DNA from: Siphonodentalium dalli
Taxonomy: Eukaryota; Mollusca; Scaphopoda; Gadilida; Siphonodentaliidae
Length of the DNA stretch: 64,000 bases
Direction: 5' to 3'
Assembly: GCA_032622095.1 (NCBI GenBank)
Contig: CP136069.1
Span: 51,756,760-51,820,759, forward strand
Below are positions 22,256 to 34,650 of the stretch, piece by piece. The notes under the pieces are model-generated. The model saw nothing but the letters and a program-made list of their open reading frames with translations. It was not told where the DNA came from and did no database searches. A program made the translations under genes and the position numbers. The stretch's first letter is position 1; each line of letters starts with the position of its first letter.

Positions 22256-22663
22256 TATATTTATTATATAGATTTCAAAGTCAAGGTCACGTCGCACGGG
22301 AAAATTAATAGGCCCATGGCACTCCCCGGCCGAAAGTAACCCCACATACCAAGTTTTCGAGTCCATCGCGAACACACAGACAGACAGACACACACACAGA
22401 TTAACATGCGATCGTGTGGTAATCAAAGATGGATTTCGACGAAATTTGATACTTAGGGATAGTTTTGTCCGGGAAGTGTTTTGGACGGGTCAAATCGTGA
22501 AGGATTTCGACGGGGTACATTTCTCCTGGGAGTGTTTTGGACGGGTCAAATCATGACCCCGACCTGACCTTGACTTTCAAAATAGTCAATTCAAGGTCAA
22601 ATCGCGCCTTTCGCCGGAAAGGAGATGGGAAACAGCCTGGACGAAGTCGGGCCCACCAGCTAG
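22256..22663. mobile_element. Rearranged Helitron B sequence with inverted head and direct tail
   Basis: 22268-22400 is the reverse complement of 21625-21780 (the head of copy 1). From about 22430 the sequence is again in direct orientation and ends GACGAAGTCGGGCCCACCAG then CTAG|T at 22660-22664. This suggests insertion of one copy into another or an inversion. Confidence 0.65.
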
Positions 22664-23079
22664 TGTAATAAAAAGCGAGACAGCTTAATTGAAGAATGTA
22701 ATGTATAACACGAGAAACGGGAAAACTTGATATATGGAAGTATCCAAATTTCCCAAATGGAATTTGAAAGCTAGTTTATATTATAATTATATTATAATTT
22801 ATATTTAAGGCTAATAATATGACATTGGTGGCGTTACCATTCTGACTATGGTTTTCTTGTACATGTTGTCTGCGTGTATCCATGTGCTTGTTTGCATGTG
22901 TCTTTGTAATGTATTCATCATATTATGTCTGCATGTGTTTTGTGTCATGCTGGTGTTATGTCTGTATGTTTGTCGCTTTGTATGCTTACAAGTCAACCCG
23001 CAATAAATCATTACGAGTCATTTGTGTTTCTCTGAACCCAAATTCCGGAATTGGTGAATTGTTATCTCTCTCGGGGACT
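22664..23079. other. No gene seen
   Basis: Sequence with TGTCTGCATGTG-like words at 22865-22990. No supported feature. Confidence 0.4.
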
Positions 23080-23347
23080 CCATACATTTATATAACACTC
23101 CACTGCGGAACCCCATACGGCTCCAAGCAGACGACAGTCATCGATGCATGTTTTTTTTCTTCTGTCTGGGGCTCCATTCGAGCCTCCACATCCACCTAGT
23201 GGCATTAACGATCGATATATACAGACAAACACTCCCATATGGAACCCCGCACGTCTCCAAGCAGACGACAGTCATCGATGCATTGTTTTTTCTGTCTGGT
23301 GCTCCATTCGAGCCTCCACATCCACCTAGTGGCATTAACGATCGATA
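23080..23347. repeat. 134-bp tandem duplication
   Basis: Two units (about 23080-23213 and 23214-23347) share CCAAGCAGACGACAGTCATC and CCTCCACATCCACCTAGTGG at an offset of 134 bp. Related scraps lie at 36895-37025 and 63825-63850, so it derives from a dispersed repeat. Confidence 0.85.
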
Positions 23348-23562
23348 GATTTCTAATATCTGAAATAATGTAATGTTTTTAAAATAGCCACATTCTCTGT
23401 CTCGGTTCATAGCTAATTATTTCATAGAAGACAGTGACTTTTCCCATAGGACTCGACGACTAAATAAAAAAATTTACACCACCAAATAAAGTTCGGGGAA
23501 GAAATACGAATACGAGATATGTAATAAGGCATATAAGCGTGTTTATTTTAAAATTAGCGTCT

Positions 23563-23703
<141 letters not shown>

Positions 23704-23773
23704 TCAAATAATAATTGATGAATGACTTGCAGATCGATTGGGGTCATTGGATTTTGACCGGCAAAGTAATTAA

Positions 23774-24153
23774 CACTTTACCCAACAGAACGGCCCTGTG
23801 CCAATGCATTCTCTTATATATGCGAGTCGACCATGGGTCGCCTCGCATATATAAGAGAATGCATTGGCTTAACACATTACAAATTATAAAATTGTTAAAG
23901 AATGTAAGAAAAAATGGTAAAAAGTGTTAAAAAAAGGCCAATGCATTCTCTTATATATGCGAGGCGACCTATGGTCGACTCGCATATATAAGAGAATGCA
24001 TTGGCACAGGGCATAACTGTAACCATCACAATGTGGTCAATGAGCCGGTTCCAATGATATCCATATGTGTATGGTTTTATTGAGACAGACCCAAGATAAT
24101 TTAGGCTGTTGCAGCTTTATTTGGTCGTTTTGGCCGGTGTGTTGGGTAAAGGG
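23774..24153. mobile_element. TTAA-flanked MITE F, copy 1, with two long hairpins
   Basis: TIRs CACTTTACCCAACA and TGTTGGGTAAAGGG lie between TTAA at 23770-23773 and 24154-24157 (piggyBac-like). Two palindromes of about 68 bp, 23800-23868 and 23937-24005, each have 27-nt arms CCAATGCATTCTCTTATATA+TGCGAG around a loop with TCGACC. The second is the reverse complement of the first. No coding capacity. It lies in the last sulfotransferase intron. Confidence 0.88.
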
Positions 24154-24361
24154 TTAAACAAAATGTGTGAATACCGAACTTTGTTTAATTACTATGCCTG
24201 TCAAAACCCAGTGGCCCCAATCGAGCTGCAAGTCATTTATTATAATCATATACCAGTACATTTTAATAGAACATTAATAATTTGAATAATAGTTTCACAA
24301 TAACAATACGCAGCAGGTGCACGAGGTCCGGTTGACGTGACGTGGGCGTTTCGTTCATCGG

Positions 24362-24393
24362 CCAATAACTGAAGTGTCGACTTCAGTTATTGG
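24362..24393. repeat. Perfect 13-bp inverted repeat
   Basis: CCAATAACTGAAG and its exact reverse complement are separated by TGTCGA. It is isolated, with no known element around it. Confidence 0.8.
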
Positions 24394-24497
24394 TTTATGA
24401 ACATCGGAAACTTTCATGTTAACTGCATGGCGAAATGTACCGATTCCTACGGGAGCTAATATTGCGAATGTAGAATGTATAGATATATGAATGACGC

Positions 24498-25422
24498 AGT
24501 GTGTGAACGAACATGTTAACCTGTGTGAAAGAACATGTTAACATGTGTGAACGAACATGTTAACCTGTGTTAACGAACATGTTAACCTGTATGAACGAAC
24601 ACATTAACACGTGCGAACGAACATGTTAACATGTATGGACGAACATGTTAACCTGTGTGAACGAACATGTTAACCTGTGTGAACGAACATGTTAACCTGT
24701 GTTAACGAACATGTTAACCTATGTGAACGAACATGTTAACCTGTGTGAACGAACATGTTAATATGTGTGAACGAACATGTTAATATGGGTGAACGAACAT
24801 GTTAACCCGTGTTAACGAACATGTTAACATATGTGAACGAACGTGTTAACCTGTTTGAACGAACATGTTAACCTGTATGAACGAACATGTTAACCTGTGT
24901 TAACGAACATGTTAACCTGTGTGAACGAACATATTAACATATGTGAACGAACATGTTAACCTGTATGAATGAACAGGTTAAACTGTGTTAACGAACATGT
25001 TAACCTGTGTGAACGAACATATTAACATATGTGAACGAACATGTTAACCTGTGTGAATGAACATGTTAAACTGTGTTAACGAACATGTTAACGTATGTGA
25101 ACGAACATGTTAATATGTGTGAACGAACATGTTAACCTGTGTTAACGAACATGTTAACATATGTGAACGAATATGTTAACCTGTGTGAACGAACATATTA
25201 ACATATGTGAACGAACATGTTAACCTGTGTGAATGAACATGTTAAACTGTGTTAACGAACATGTTAACCTGTGTGAACGAACATATTAACATATGTGAAC
25301 GAACATGTTAACCTGTGTGAATGAACATGTTAAACTGTGTTAACGAACATGTTAACATATGTGAACGAACATGTTAATATGTGTGAACGAACATGTTAAC
25401 CGTATGAACGAACATGTTAACG
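24498..25422. repeat. 22-bp satellite, about 42 units
   Basis: The unit is GTGTGAACGAACATGTTAAC plus two bases (CT or AT). Every unit carries the self-complementary words AACATGTT and GTTAAC. Variants (GTTAACGAAC, AATGAACATG, CATATTAACA) recur in a fixed order of blocks at about 25000-25070, 25180-25260 and 25270-25340, showing local block duplication. Confidence 0.93.
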
Positions 25423-26033
25423 TTATTGCGTGAGTTTGTTGCTATTTCGCGAAAGTTTGATAACATAACGTTAAAGTGAAACACTCGGGTAGGGTGGTCA
25501 GGTATAAATGAAAAACAGTCTTCCTCAAAGTAGTTATTTTTACAAATATTCTATCCAATTTGACAAAACACATCGTCATTCTAATATATTATATAAATGC
25601 AGCGACTCTCGATGACGAAATCGTTTTCGTTAGTTTATCTCCGTTAGCTGCGTCCCGAATCGAGAAGTAAATATTTAAAATTGAGCGTAGTTCAGACGAC
25701 ACAGAAGACGGTAGCTGGCAGTATAGTGACATTTATGTCAATATTGCTTCATTTAACTTAATGAATATATTGTTCATTTGTGTAGACTATACCCCATTCT
25801 ATTACTGTTAACGTCGTCATCAATGTCAATATAAAGCAGTTAGTGAACGTCTTTAAATTTGTATTTTTCTGTATATATATTTCCCAAAACAAATGAAGAA
25901 ATTGTGTACAATGATTTATACCACGAATCCCTATGTTACTGTGTATAAACATGTTATGTAATTTATTTCTGCTTTCCGTGCAGCCTACTGTGTGTGAATA
26001 GCAGCCTGACCGTATTTACTTGGATGAGAGAAT
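25423..26033. other. No gene seen; unique-looking AT-rich spacer between two satellites
   Basis: Nothing recognised by homology. It ends GAGAATAAAGCCTTGAAG, right at the start of the next satellite. Confidence 0.4.
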
Positions 26034-26039
26034 AAAGCC

Positions 26040-29000
26040 TTGAAGCACACCGTGGGATACACTTCGACTGTGGGTGTATTCTGTATGAAACACACCGTGG
26101 GATACACTTCGACTGTGGGTGTATTCTATATGAAACACACCGTGGGATACAGATCGACTGTGGGTGTATTCTATATGAAACACACCGTGGGATACACTTC
26201 GACTGTGGGATACACTTCGACTGTGGGTGTATTCTGTATGAAACGCACCGTGGGATACACTTCGACTGTGGGTGTATTCTATATGAAACACACCGTGGGA
26301 TACACTTCGACTGTGGGATACACTTCGACTGTGGGTGTATTCTGTATGAAACACACCGTGGGATACACTTCGACTGTGGGTGTATTCTATATGAAACACA
26401 CCGTGGGATACACTTCGACTGTGGGATACACTTCGACTGTGGGTGTATTCTATATGAAACGCACCGTGGGATACACTTCGACTGTGGGATACACTTCGAC
26501 TGTGGGTGTATTCTATATGAAACACACCGTGGGATACACTTCGACTGTGGGTGTATTCTATATGAAATACACCGTGGGATACACTTCGACTGTGGGTGTA
26601 TTCTATATGAAACGCACCGTGGGATACACTTCGACTGTGGGATACACTTCGACTGTGGGATACACTTCGACTGTGTGTGTATTCTATATGAAACACACCG
26701 TGGGATACACTTCGACTGTGGGTGTATTCTATATGAAACGCACCGTGGGATACACTTCGACTGTGGGATACACTTCGACTGTGGGATACACTTCGACTGT
26801 GGGTGTATTCTATATGAAACACACCGTGGGATACACTTCGACTGTGGGATACACTTCGACTGTGGGATACACTTCGACTGTGTGTGTATTCTATATGAAA
26901 CACACCGTGGGATACACTTCGACTGTTGGATAGGTGTATTCTATATGAAACGCACCGTGGGATACACTTCGACTGTGGGATACACTTCGACTGTGGGATA
27001 CACTTCGACTGTGGGATACACTTCGACTGTGGGTGTATTCTATATGAAACGCACCGTGGGATACACTTCGACTGTGGGATACACTTCGACTGTGGGTGTA
27101 TTCTATATGAAACACACCGTGGGATACACTTCGACTGTGGGTGTATTCTATATGAAACGCACCGTGGGATACACTTCGACTGTGGGATACACTTCGACTG
27201 TGGGATACACTTCGACTGTGGGTGTATTCTATATGAAACGCACCGTGGGATACACTTCGACTGTGGGTGTATTCTATATGAAACGCACCGTGGGATACAC
27301 TTCGACTGTTGGATAGGTGTATTCTGTATGAAACACACCGTGGGATACACTTCGACTGTGGGTGTATTCTATATGAAACACACCGTGGGATACACTTCGA
27401 CTGTGGGACACACTTCGACTGTGGGTGTATTCTATATGAAACACACCGTGGGATACACTTCGACTGTGGGACACACTTCGACTGTGGGTGTATTCTATAT
27501 GAAACACACCGTGGGATACACTTCGACTGTGGGTGTATTCTATATGAAACACACCGTGGGATACACTTCGACTGTGGGACACACTTCGACTGTGGGTGTA
27601 TTCTATATGAAATACACCGTGGGATACACTTCGACTGTGGGTGTATTCTATATGAAACGCACCGTGGGATACACTTCGACTGTGGGTGTATTCTGTATGA
27701 AACACACCGTGGGATACACTTCGACTGTGGGTGTATTCTATATGAAACGCACCGTGGGATACACTTCGACTGTGGGTGTATTCTGTATGAAACACACCGT
27801 GGGATACACTTCGACTGTGGGTGTATTCTATATGAAACACACCGTGGGATACACTTCGACTGTGGGTGTATTCTGTATGAAACACACCGTGGGATACACT
27901 TCGACTGTGGGTGTATTCTATATGAAACGCACCGTGGGATACACTTCGACTGTGGGTGTATTCTGTATGAAACACACCGTGGGATACACTTCGACTGTGG
28001 GTGTATTCTATATGAAACACACCGTGTGATACACTTCGACTGTGGGATACACTTCGACTGTGGGATACACTTCGACTGTGGGATACACTTCGACTGTGGG
28101 ATACACTTCGACTGTGTGTGTATTCTATATGAAACACACCGTGGGATACACTTCGACTGTGGGTGTATTCTATATGAAACGCACCGTGGGATACACTTCG
28201 ACTGTGGGATACACTTCGACTGTGTGTGTATTCTATATGAAACACACCGTGGGATACACTTCGACTGTGGGTGTATTCTATATGAAACGCACCGTGGGAT
28301 ACACTTCGACTGTGGGATACACTTCGACTGTGGGATACACTTCGACTGTGGGATACACTTCGACTGTGTGTGTATTCTATATGAAACACACCGTGGGATA
28401 CACTTCGACTGTGGGACACACTTCGACTGTGGGTGTATTCTATATGAAATACACCGTGGGATACACTTCGACTGTGGGATACACTTCGACTGTGGGATAC
28501 ACTTCGACTGTGGGATACACTTCGACTGTGGGTGTATTCTATATGAAACGCACCGTGGGATACACTTCGACTGTGGGACACACTTCGACTGTGGGTGTAT
28601 TCTATATGAAATACACCGTGGGATACACTTCGACTGTGGGTGTATTCTATATGAAACGCACCGTGGGATACACTTCGACTGTGGGTGTATTCTGTATGAA
28701 ACACACCGTGGGATACACTTCGACTGTGGGTGTATTCTATATGAAACACACCGTGGGATACACTTCGACTGTGGGTGTATTCTATATGAAACGCACCGTG
28801 GGATACACTTCGACTGTGGGTGTATTCTGTATGAAACACACCGTGGGATACACTTCGACTGTGGGTGTATTCTATATGAAACACACCGTGGGATACACTT
28901 CGACTGTGGGATACACTTCGACTGTGGGATACACTTCGACTGTGTGTGTATTCTATATGAAACACACCGTGGGATACACTTCGACTGTGTGATACACTTC

Positions 29001-30017
29001 GACTGTGGGATACACTTCGACTGTGGGATACACTTCGACTGTGGGTGTATTCTATATGAAACACACCGTGGGATACACTTCGACTGTGGGATACACTTCG
29101 ACTGTGGGATACACTTCGACTGTGTGTGTATTCTATATGAAACACACCGTGGGATACACTTCGACTGTGTGATACACTTCGACTGTGGGATACACTTCGA
29201 CTGTGGGATACACTTCGACTGTGGGTGTATTCTATATGAAACACACCGTGGGATACACTTCGACTGTGGGATACACTTCGACTGTGGGATACACTTCGAC
29301 TGTGGGTGTATTCTGTATGAAACACACCGTGGGATACACTTCGACTGTGGGTGTATTCTATATGAAACGCACCGTGGGATACACTTCGACCGTGGGATAG
29401 GTGTATTCTATATGAAACGCACCGTGTGATACACTTCGACTGTGGGATACACTTCGACTGTGGGATACACTTCGACTGTGGGATACACTTCGACTGTGGG
29501 TGTATTCTGTATGAAACACACCGTGGGATACACTTCGACTGTGGGTGTATTCTATATGAAACGCACCGTGGGATACACTTCGACCGTGGGATAGGTGTAT
29601 TCTATATGAAACGCACCGTGGGATACACTTCGACTGTGGGATACACTTCGACTGTGGGATACACTTCGACTGTGGGATACACTTCGACTGTGGGACACAC
29701 TTCGACTGTGGGTGTATTCTATATGAAATACACCGTGGGATACACTTCGACTGTGGGTGTATTCTATATGAAACGCACCGTGGGATACACTTCGACTGTT
29801 GGATAGGTCTATTCTATATGAAACACACCGTGTGATACACTTCGACTGTGGGATACACTTCGACTGTGGGTGTATTCTACATGAAACGCACCGTGGGATA
29901 CACTTCGACCGTGGGATAGGTGTATTCTATATGAAACACACCGTGGGATACACTTCGACCGTGGGATAGGTGTATTATATATGAAACACACCGTGGGATA
30001 CACTTCGACTGTGGGTA
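26040..30017. repeat. 18/27-bp composite satellite, about 4 kb
   Basis: Two modules alternate: module a is 18 bp (GGGATACACTTCGACTGT) and module b is 27 bp (starts GGGTGTATTCTATATGAAAC, ends ACACCGT). Each b is followed by one to five a modules. Module b exists in variants (CTGTATG or CTATATG; AAACAC, AAACGC or AAATAC). A shorter joint GGATAGGTGTATTC occurs at about 26932, 27311, 29395, 29591, 29802, 29917 and 29967. Because 18 and 27 are multiples of three, frames of up to about 700 codons stay open on both strands. This is a by-product of the unit length, with no start context, domain or signal peptide. Confidence 0.94.
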
Positions 30018-31203
30018 ACACGTTTTAGTGGCATTTAAATGGTTACAGTTTACACCCATAGTAGAACTACATCGGAGTTGACTTCCGAGACCTCGCTCAA
30101 AATAACCGTCCATTTTAAAGCGTAGCGTTTCAAAACGAATACTTTTGATTCAATTGAATATTAAACTCACTAATACGGTATAGATGAACACGAGTCACAA
30201 TGAAATTAAGAAGTTGATTGTTATTTATAATTGTTTAAAGGTTCATGTGGCGAAAAAATGATCGTACGGTTTTCGTTACGAAATGCGAAAGTAAAGTGCA
30301 GGTGATTTGTAAACAAACCAACCTCGATGTACTGCCAAGTGTGGGTCACATAACGGGGATATTTGTGAATGGGCGCCAGAATCGTGTTGGTTTATCAGAT
30401 TTATTTCAATTTCCTAGCATGTTTTCCTCGTGTGTCGGTCATAGTATAACGATCTAATATCGATAATATATATTAACATTATTAATTTGAGTCGACGATG
30501 TCTTCGTTCAGGTTAGTTACCTTAAAATTAAATTTTGTGTAAATTGCGTTATGGCTCCAGTCATAAACTAAGTTACGAATTTATATTTATTACATGATCC
30601 TACCATTATTCCATTAAATAAACCCATTCTATATATTGTGATATTAAACGTTCGTTTAATCACAATTTCCAACAAACTATAATGAATGAAGAGTTTGAAA
30701 AGTCATGTCATTAAATATATCCCATTAAATACACCAAAGAGTCTTTATTTATCTGGGAGTATTTCTTTACGCAGGCAAGCAACATAGTTACGTGAAACGT
30801 CATCGCATGCCTTGTGGAAGCCGATGTTAGTTTCGCATTCCATTTTTGAATTAAGTATGTTTTTTTTAAGGTTTTAGATCATGTAATAAATAGAATCTAC
30901 AACTCGTCCCCAGTTTATAGCGGAGTTTACAAAACTCGTCCAGTAAATTAGATCTGGACCTCGCCAATGGCTCGGTCCAGACCTAATTTACTTGACTCGT
31001 GTTGTAAATGCCGCTATAAACTATATAGATCCTATATATACAATACATAATCAAACTAATAGTGGATAGTGGATTGGACAACGCATGGCAAACATCACGG
31101 TAAACACATATGTGTATACGGGGCATGAACCCAAGTCAGTCACTGACCATACAATACAATTAATGGGTATCTGGGCTATTGTGGACCTACAATATAACAT
31201 TAA
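30018..31203. other. No gene seen, apart from the inverted repeat at 30911
   Basis: AT-rich spacer between the composite satellite and the Helitron stack. A short frame at 30245-30457 has no recognisable domain. Confidence 0.4.
30911..31022. repeat. Long imperfect inverted repeat, ~55-bp arms
   Basis: The left arm reads AGTTTATAGCGGAGTTTACA, then CAGTAAATTAGATCTGGACC; the right arm is GGTCCAGACCTAATTTACTT, then GCCGCTATAAACT. The loop is about TCGCCAATGGCTC. It could be a foldback element or hairpin; no direct flanking duplication was noted. Confidence 0.8.
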
Positions 31204-31525
31204 CTAGCCGATGAGCCCGACGTTGTCCGGGCTATTCAAAATTTCAAGTCGATAGCTCCACCCGTTTCCGAGATCTGGTCTGCGCATGCGCGAAGCTGAC
31301 GTCGCACGGGCTCGGCGACCCGATAAAATTCGTATCCGGGGCAAGATACATTCTCATAGCAAATTTCAAGTCGATAGCTTCACCCGTTACCGAGATCTCG
31401 TCTGCGCATGCGCTGCACGGGCGTCGCACGGGCTCGCCAATACGACAACGACCACCGCCTGGTCAAACTACACACACGTACCAAGTTTCGTCCCGATCGG
31501 TCGAGAATCGTAGATTTGTATTAAG

Positions 31526-31559
<34 letters not shown>

Positions 31560-31581
31560 GGTCTTCAAAATATATATGAGA
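31204..31581 (-). mobile_element. Helitron family A, copy 1 of the stack
   Basis: Read on the minus strand it starts TCTCATATATATTTTGAAGA and ends with the hairpin AGCCCG-gacaacgt-CGGGCT, then CATCGGCTAG and a T. These are Helitron ends. The head has (GACA)n on the plus strand. About one and a half 122-bp internal units (GTCGATAGCTCCACCCGTTT; CTGCGCATGCGC) are present. No coding capacity. Confidence 0.85.
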
Positions 31582-32317
31582 CTAGCCGATGAGCCCGACG
31601 TTGTCCGGGCTATTCATCCGGGCTATTCAAAAACCAAATTTCAAGTCGATAGCTCTACCCGTTTCCGAGATCTGGTCTGCGCATGCGATGAGCCCAAACG
31701 TTGTCCGGGCTATTCAAAAACCAAATTTCAAGTCGATAGCTCTACCCGTTTCCGAGATCTGGTCTGCGTATGCGCGAAGCTGGCGTCGCACGGGCTCGGC
31801 GACCCGATAAAATTCGTATCCGGGGCAAGATACATTCACATACCAAATTTCAAGTCGATAGCTCCACCCGTTTCCGAGATCTCGTCTGCGCATGCGCGAA
31901 GCTGGCGTCGCACGGGCTCGGCGACCCGATAAAATTCGTATCCGGGGCAAGATACATTCACATAGCAAATTTCAAGTCGATAGCTCCACCCGTTTCCGAG
32001 ATCTGGTCTGCGCATGCGCGAAGCTGTCGTCGCACGGGCTCGGCGACCCGATAAAATTCGTATCCGGGGCAAGATACATTCACATAGCAAATTTCAAGTC
32101 GATAGCTCTACCCGTTTCCGAGATCTCGTCTGCGCATGCGCGAAGCGGGCGCCGCACGGGCTCGCCAATACGACAACGTCCACCGCCTGGTCAAACTACA
32201 CACACATACCAAGTTTCGTCCCGATCGGTCGAGAATCGTAGATTTGTATAAATGACAAACATACAGACAAACATACAAACATACAGACAGACAGAGGTCT
32301 TCAAAATATATATGAGA
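31582..32317 (-). mobile_element. Helitron family A, copy 2 of the stack
   Basis: Same termini as copy 1, placed immediately next to it. Internal 122-bp units start at 31722, 31844, 31966 and 32088 (exact spacing), plus a partly duplicated end at 31635 with a second GATGAGCCCAAACGTTGTCC. The unit length is not a multiple of three, so the open frames in it are not conserved. Confidence 0.85.
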
Positions 32318-32912
32318 CTAGCTGGTGGACCCGACTTCGTCCGGGCTGTTTTCCCTCTGCTTTTCGGCGAATTGCGCGATTTGACATTGAATTGACCATT
32401 TTGAAGATCAAGGTCAGGTCGGGGTCACGATTTGACCCGACCAAAAAACTCCCGGACAAACGTACACGTCGAAATCCATCAGGTTTTACCCGATTTGACC
32501 TTGATTTGACAATTTTGAAGGTCAATGTCAGGTTGGGGTCACGATTAGACGCATCGAAAACACTCCCCTGACAAAAGTAACCCTAGGTATCGAATGTTGT
32601 CGAAATCCCGTCAAAATTCGCGATTTGACATTGAATTGACAATTTTGAAGGACAAGGTCCAGTCGGGGTCACGATTTGTACCGTCCAAAACACTCCCCGG
32701 ACAAAAGTATCCCGTTTTACCCGATTTGATCTTGAATTGACCTTTTTGAAAGCCAAGGTCAGGTTGGTGTAACGATTTGACCCGTCCAAAACACTCCCTA
32801 GACAAAATTATCCCTAGGTATCAAATTTCGTCAAAATCCGTCTGACAGTTTTCCCGGCCATAGCTAACACACAACCAAAGAGACAGACAGAAGTCCCAAA
32901 ATATATCTTAGA
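32318..32912 (-). mobile_element. Helitron family B, copy 2, in the stack
   Basis: On the minus strand it starts TCTAAGATATATTTTGGGAC and ends CCCGGACGAAGTCGGGTCCA then CCAGCTAG|T, the same family as 21606-22663. The inside has GACCTTGATTTGAC-type blocks. It is flanked on both sides by family A copies. Confidence 0.82.
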
Positions 32913-33430
32913 CTAGCCGATGAGCCCGACGTTGTCCGGGCTATTCAAAAACAAAATTTCAAGTCGATAGCTCTACCCGTTTCCGAGATCTGGTCTGCGC
33001 ATGCGCGAAGCTGGCGTCGCACGGACTCGGCGACCCGATAAAATTCGTATCCGGGGCAAGATACATTCACATAGCAAATTTCAAGTCGATAGCTCCACCC
33101 GTTTCCGAGATCTCGTCTGCGCATGCGCGAAGCTGGCGTCGCACGGGCTCGGCGATCCGATAAAATTCGTATCCGGGGCAAGATACATTCACATAGCAAA
33201 TTTCAAGTCGATATCTCCACCCGTTTCCGAGATCTCGTCTGCGCATGCGCGAAGCGGGCGCCGCACGGGCTCGCCAATACGACAACGTTCACCGCCTGCT
33301 CAAACTACACACACGTACCAAGTTTCGTCCCGATCGGTCGAGAATCGTAGATTTGTATTAATGACAGACAGACAGACAGACAGACAAACAAACAAACATA
33401 CAGACAGAGGTCTTCAAAATATATATGAGA
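32913..33430 (-). mobile_element. Helitron family A, copy 3 of the stack
   Basis: Ends as in copies 1 and 2. Three 122-bp units start near 32953, 33075 and 33197. The outer flank is T at 33431, while the other end of the whole stack is preceded by A at 31203, as expected for insertion into AT. Confidence 0.85.
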
Positions 33431-34650
33431 TATGATACATTGCCTGAAAGCTACAAAAATATCTCGATTACGAGCATTCTATTTTTGCATTCCGGCTTAT
33501 CTGCCGTCCGTAACATTACTTCATACTCATCCGACAGTCAAATAATGGAAATCTGGTACCATATTCTACGAAGCAGAGAATATAGAAACCGACAACAACA
33601 TTGCAGTACAGAACGCATTTAAACCAACCATTTGTAAAATATATTTGAATATCTCGGCAATGACACTTTAGGAAAAGATAGCAGTATTTGTTAGCATTGC
33701 TTGCAAATATTGATAAATTAGCAGTAACCACCAACATAATAATATTATACATGTTTGTTAATCTTCTATCACACATACGTCATGTTTAAAACATTGCTTT
33801 ATGTAACTAACTGTTCTTGTATTATTTGAATATCCTTTTGTCAATTTATATTATTCATAACTCTCCATGAATGGAGGGAATAAAGATATATATAGATAAG
33901 TTATGTAAATAACATGCATGTTTTACATATAAGGGATGCAAGAGAGGACTTATTTCTCCGCTTCCAAAGGTTGGTGATCTAAATTTGTAAAGAACAGCAG
34001 TAAATTCATACTTTTATATTGTTTGCCGCAATACAAACTATATCTATGTATACCAGGGCCAGATTACGTCTGTTGTAAAAAAAATATAGAGATCCAGGGG
34101 GGCTGGGAACACCGCAGAATACAGGGATAACCTGTCTTTGGTGACATGGACAAATGTATATAAAATCTAGGTACACAATCATTCCGAAGCGCCACTTGGA
34201 CAATTTAGTAGTAAGATAAATGAAAAACAGGAGCATAACAGGTGCTTGGTGTTTTGAAATTTAGAAAATATAAGTATACTATATGACAAGCGTATGCGTC
34301 CCAGTATTGTAGAATCACGCACCATCATAAAAAAATTCATACACCGGTAGTTTCAGTATAAGATGGGACCGTGGTACATAGTTGGGTTTTACCAATTTAG
34401 AAATTCAGAACATATGCGTAGGCCGCGAGGCATCGAAAGGGTTAATTTTGAAATTTTGAGTTATGTACATGAGTAAGTAGTTGTATATATATAAGTATAA
34501 ATGTAGGTATGTAGTAATAAATACAAAATATCACTGGAATCGTCGTCAGTTATGTACCCGTCGAAGGAGTGTTTAAGCATCAAACCACCGCTTTTCGGCA
34601 CTCGAAATACAAACCATATCTAATTATAACAGGACCAGTTTACGTCATAC
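33431..34650. other. No gene seen; sulfotransferase intron sequence
   Basis: AT-rich, without element ends or coding similarity. It lies within the last sulfotransferase intron (23673-34650). Confidence 0.5.

Noticed and set aside
24498-25422. CRISPR-like array (22-bp units)
   Set aside because: Units are contiguous with no unique spacers, no cas genes are present, and the surroundings are metazoan.
26016-29806. Open frames of 300-700 codons on both strands over the composite satellite
   Set aside because: They exist because the 18- and 27-bp modules are multiples of three and lack stops in several frames. Overlapping frames on both strands, no domain, no signal peptide and no initiation context argue against proteins.
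31286-33435. Overlapping 60-144 codon frames in the Helitron stack (Arg-rich)
   Set aside because: They derive from the 122-bp internal repeat, shift frame from unit to unit and occur on both strands.
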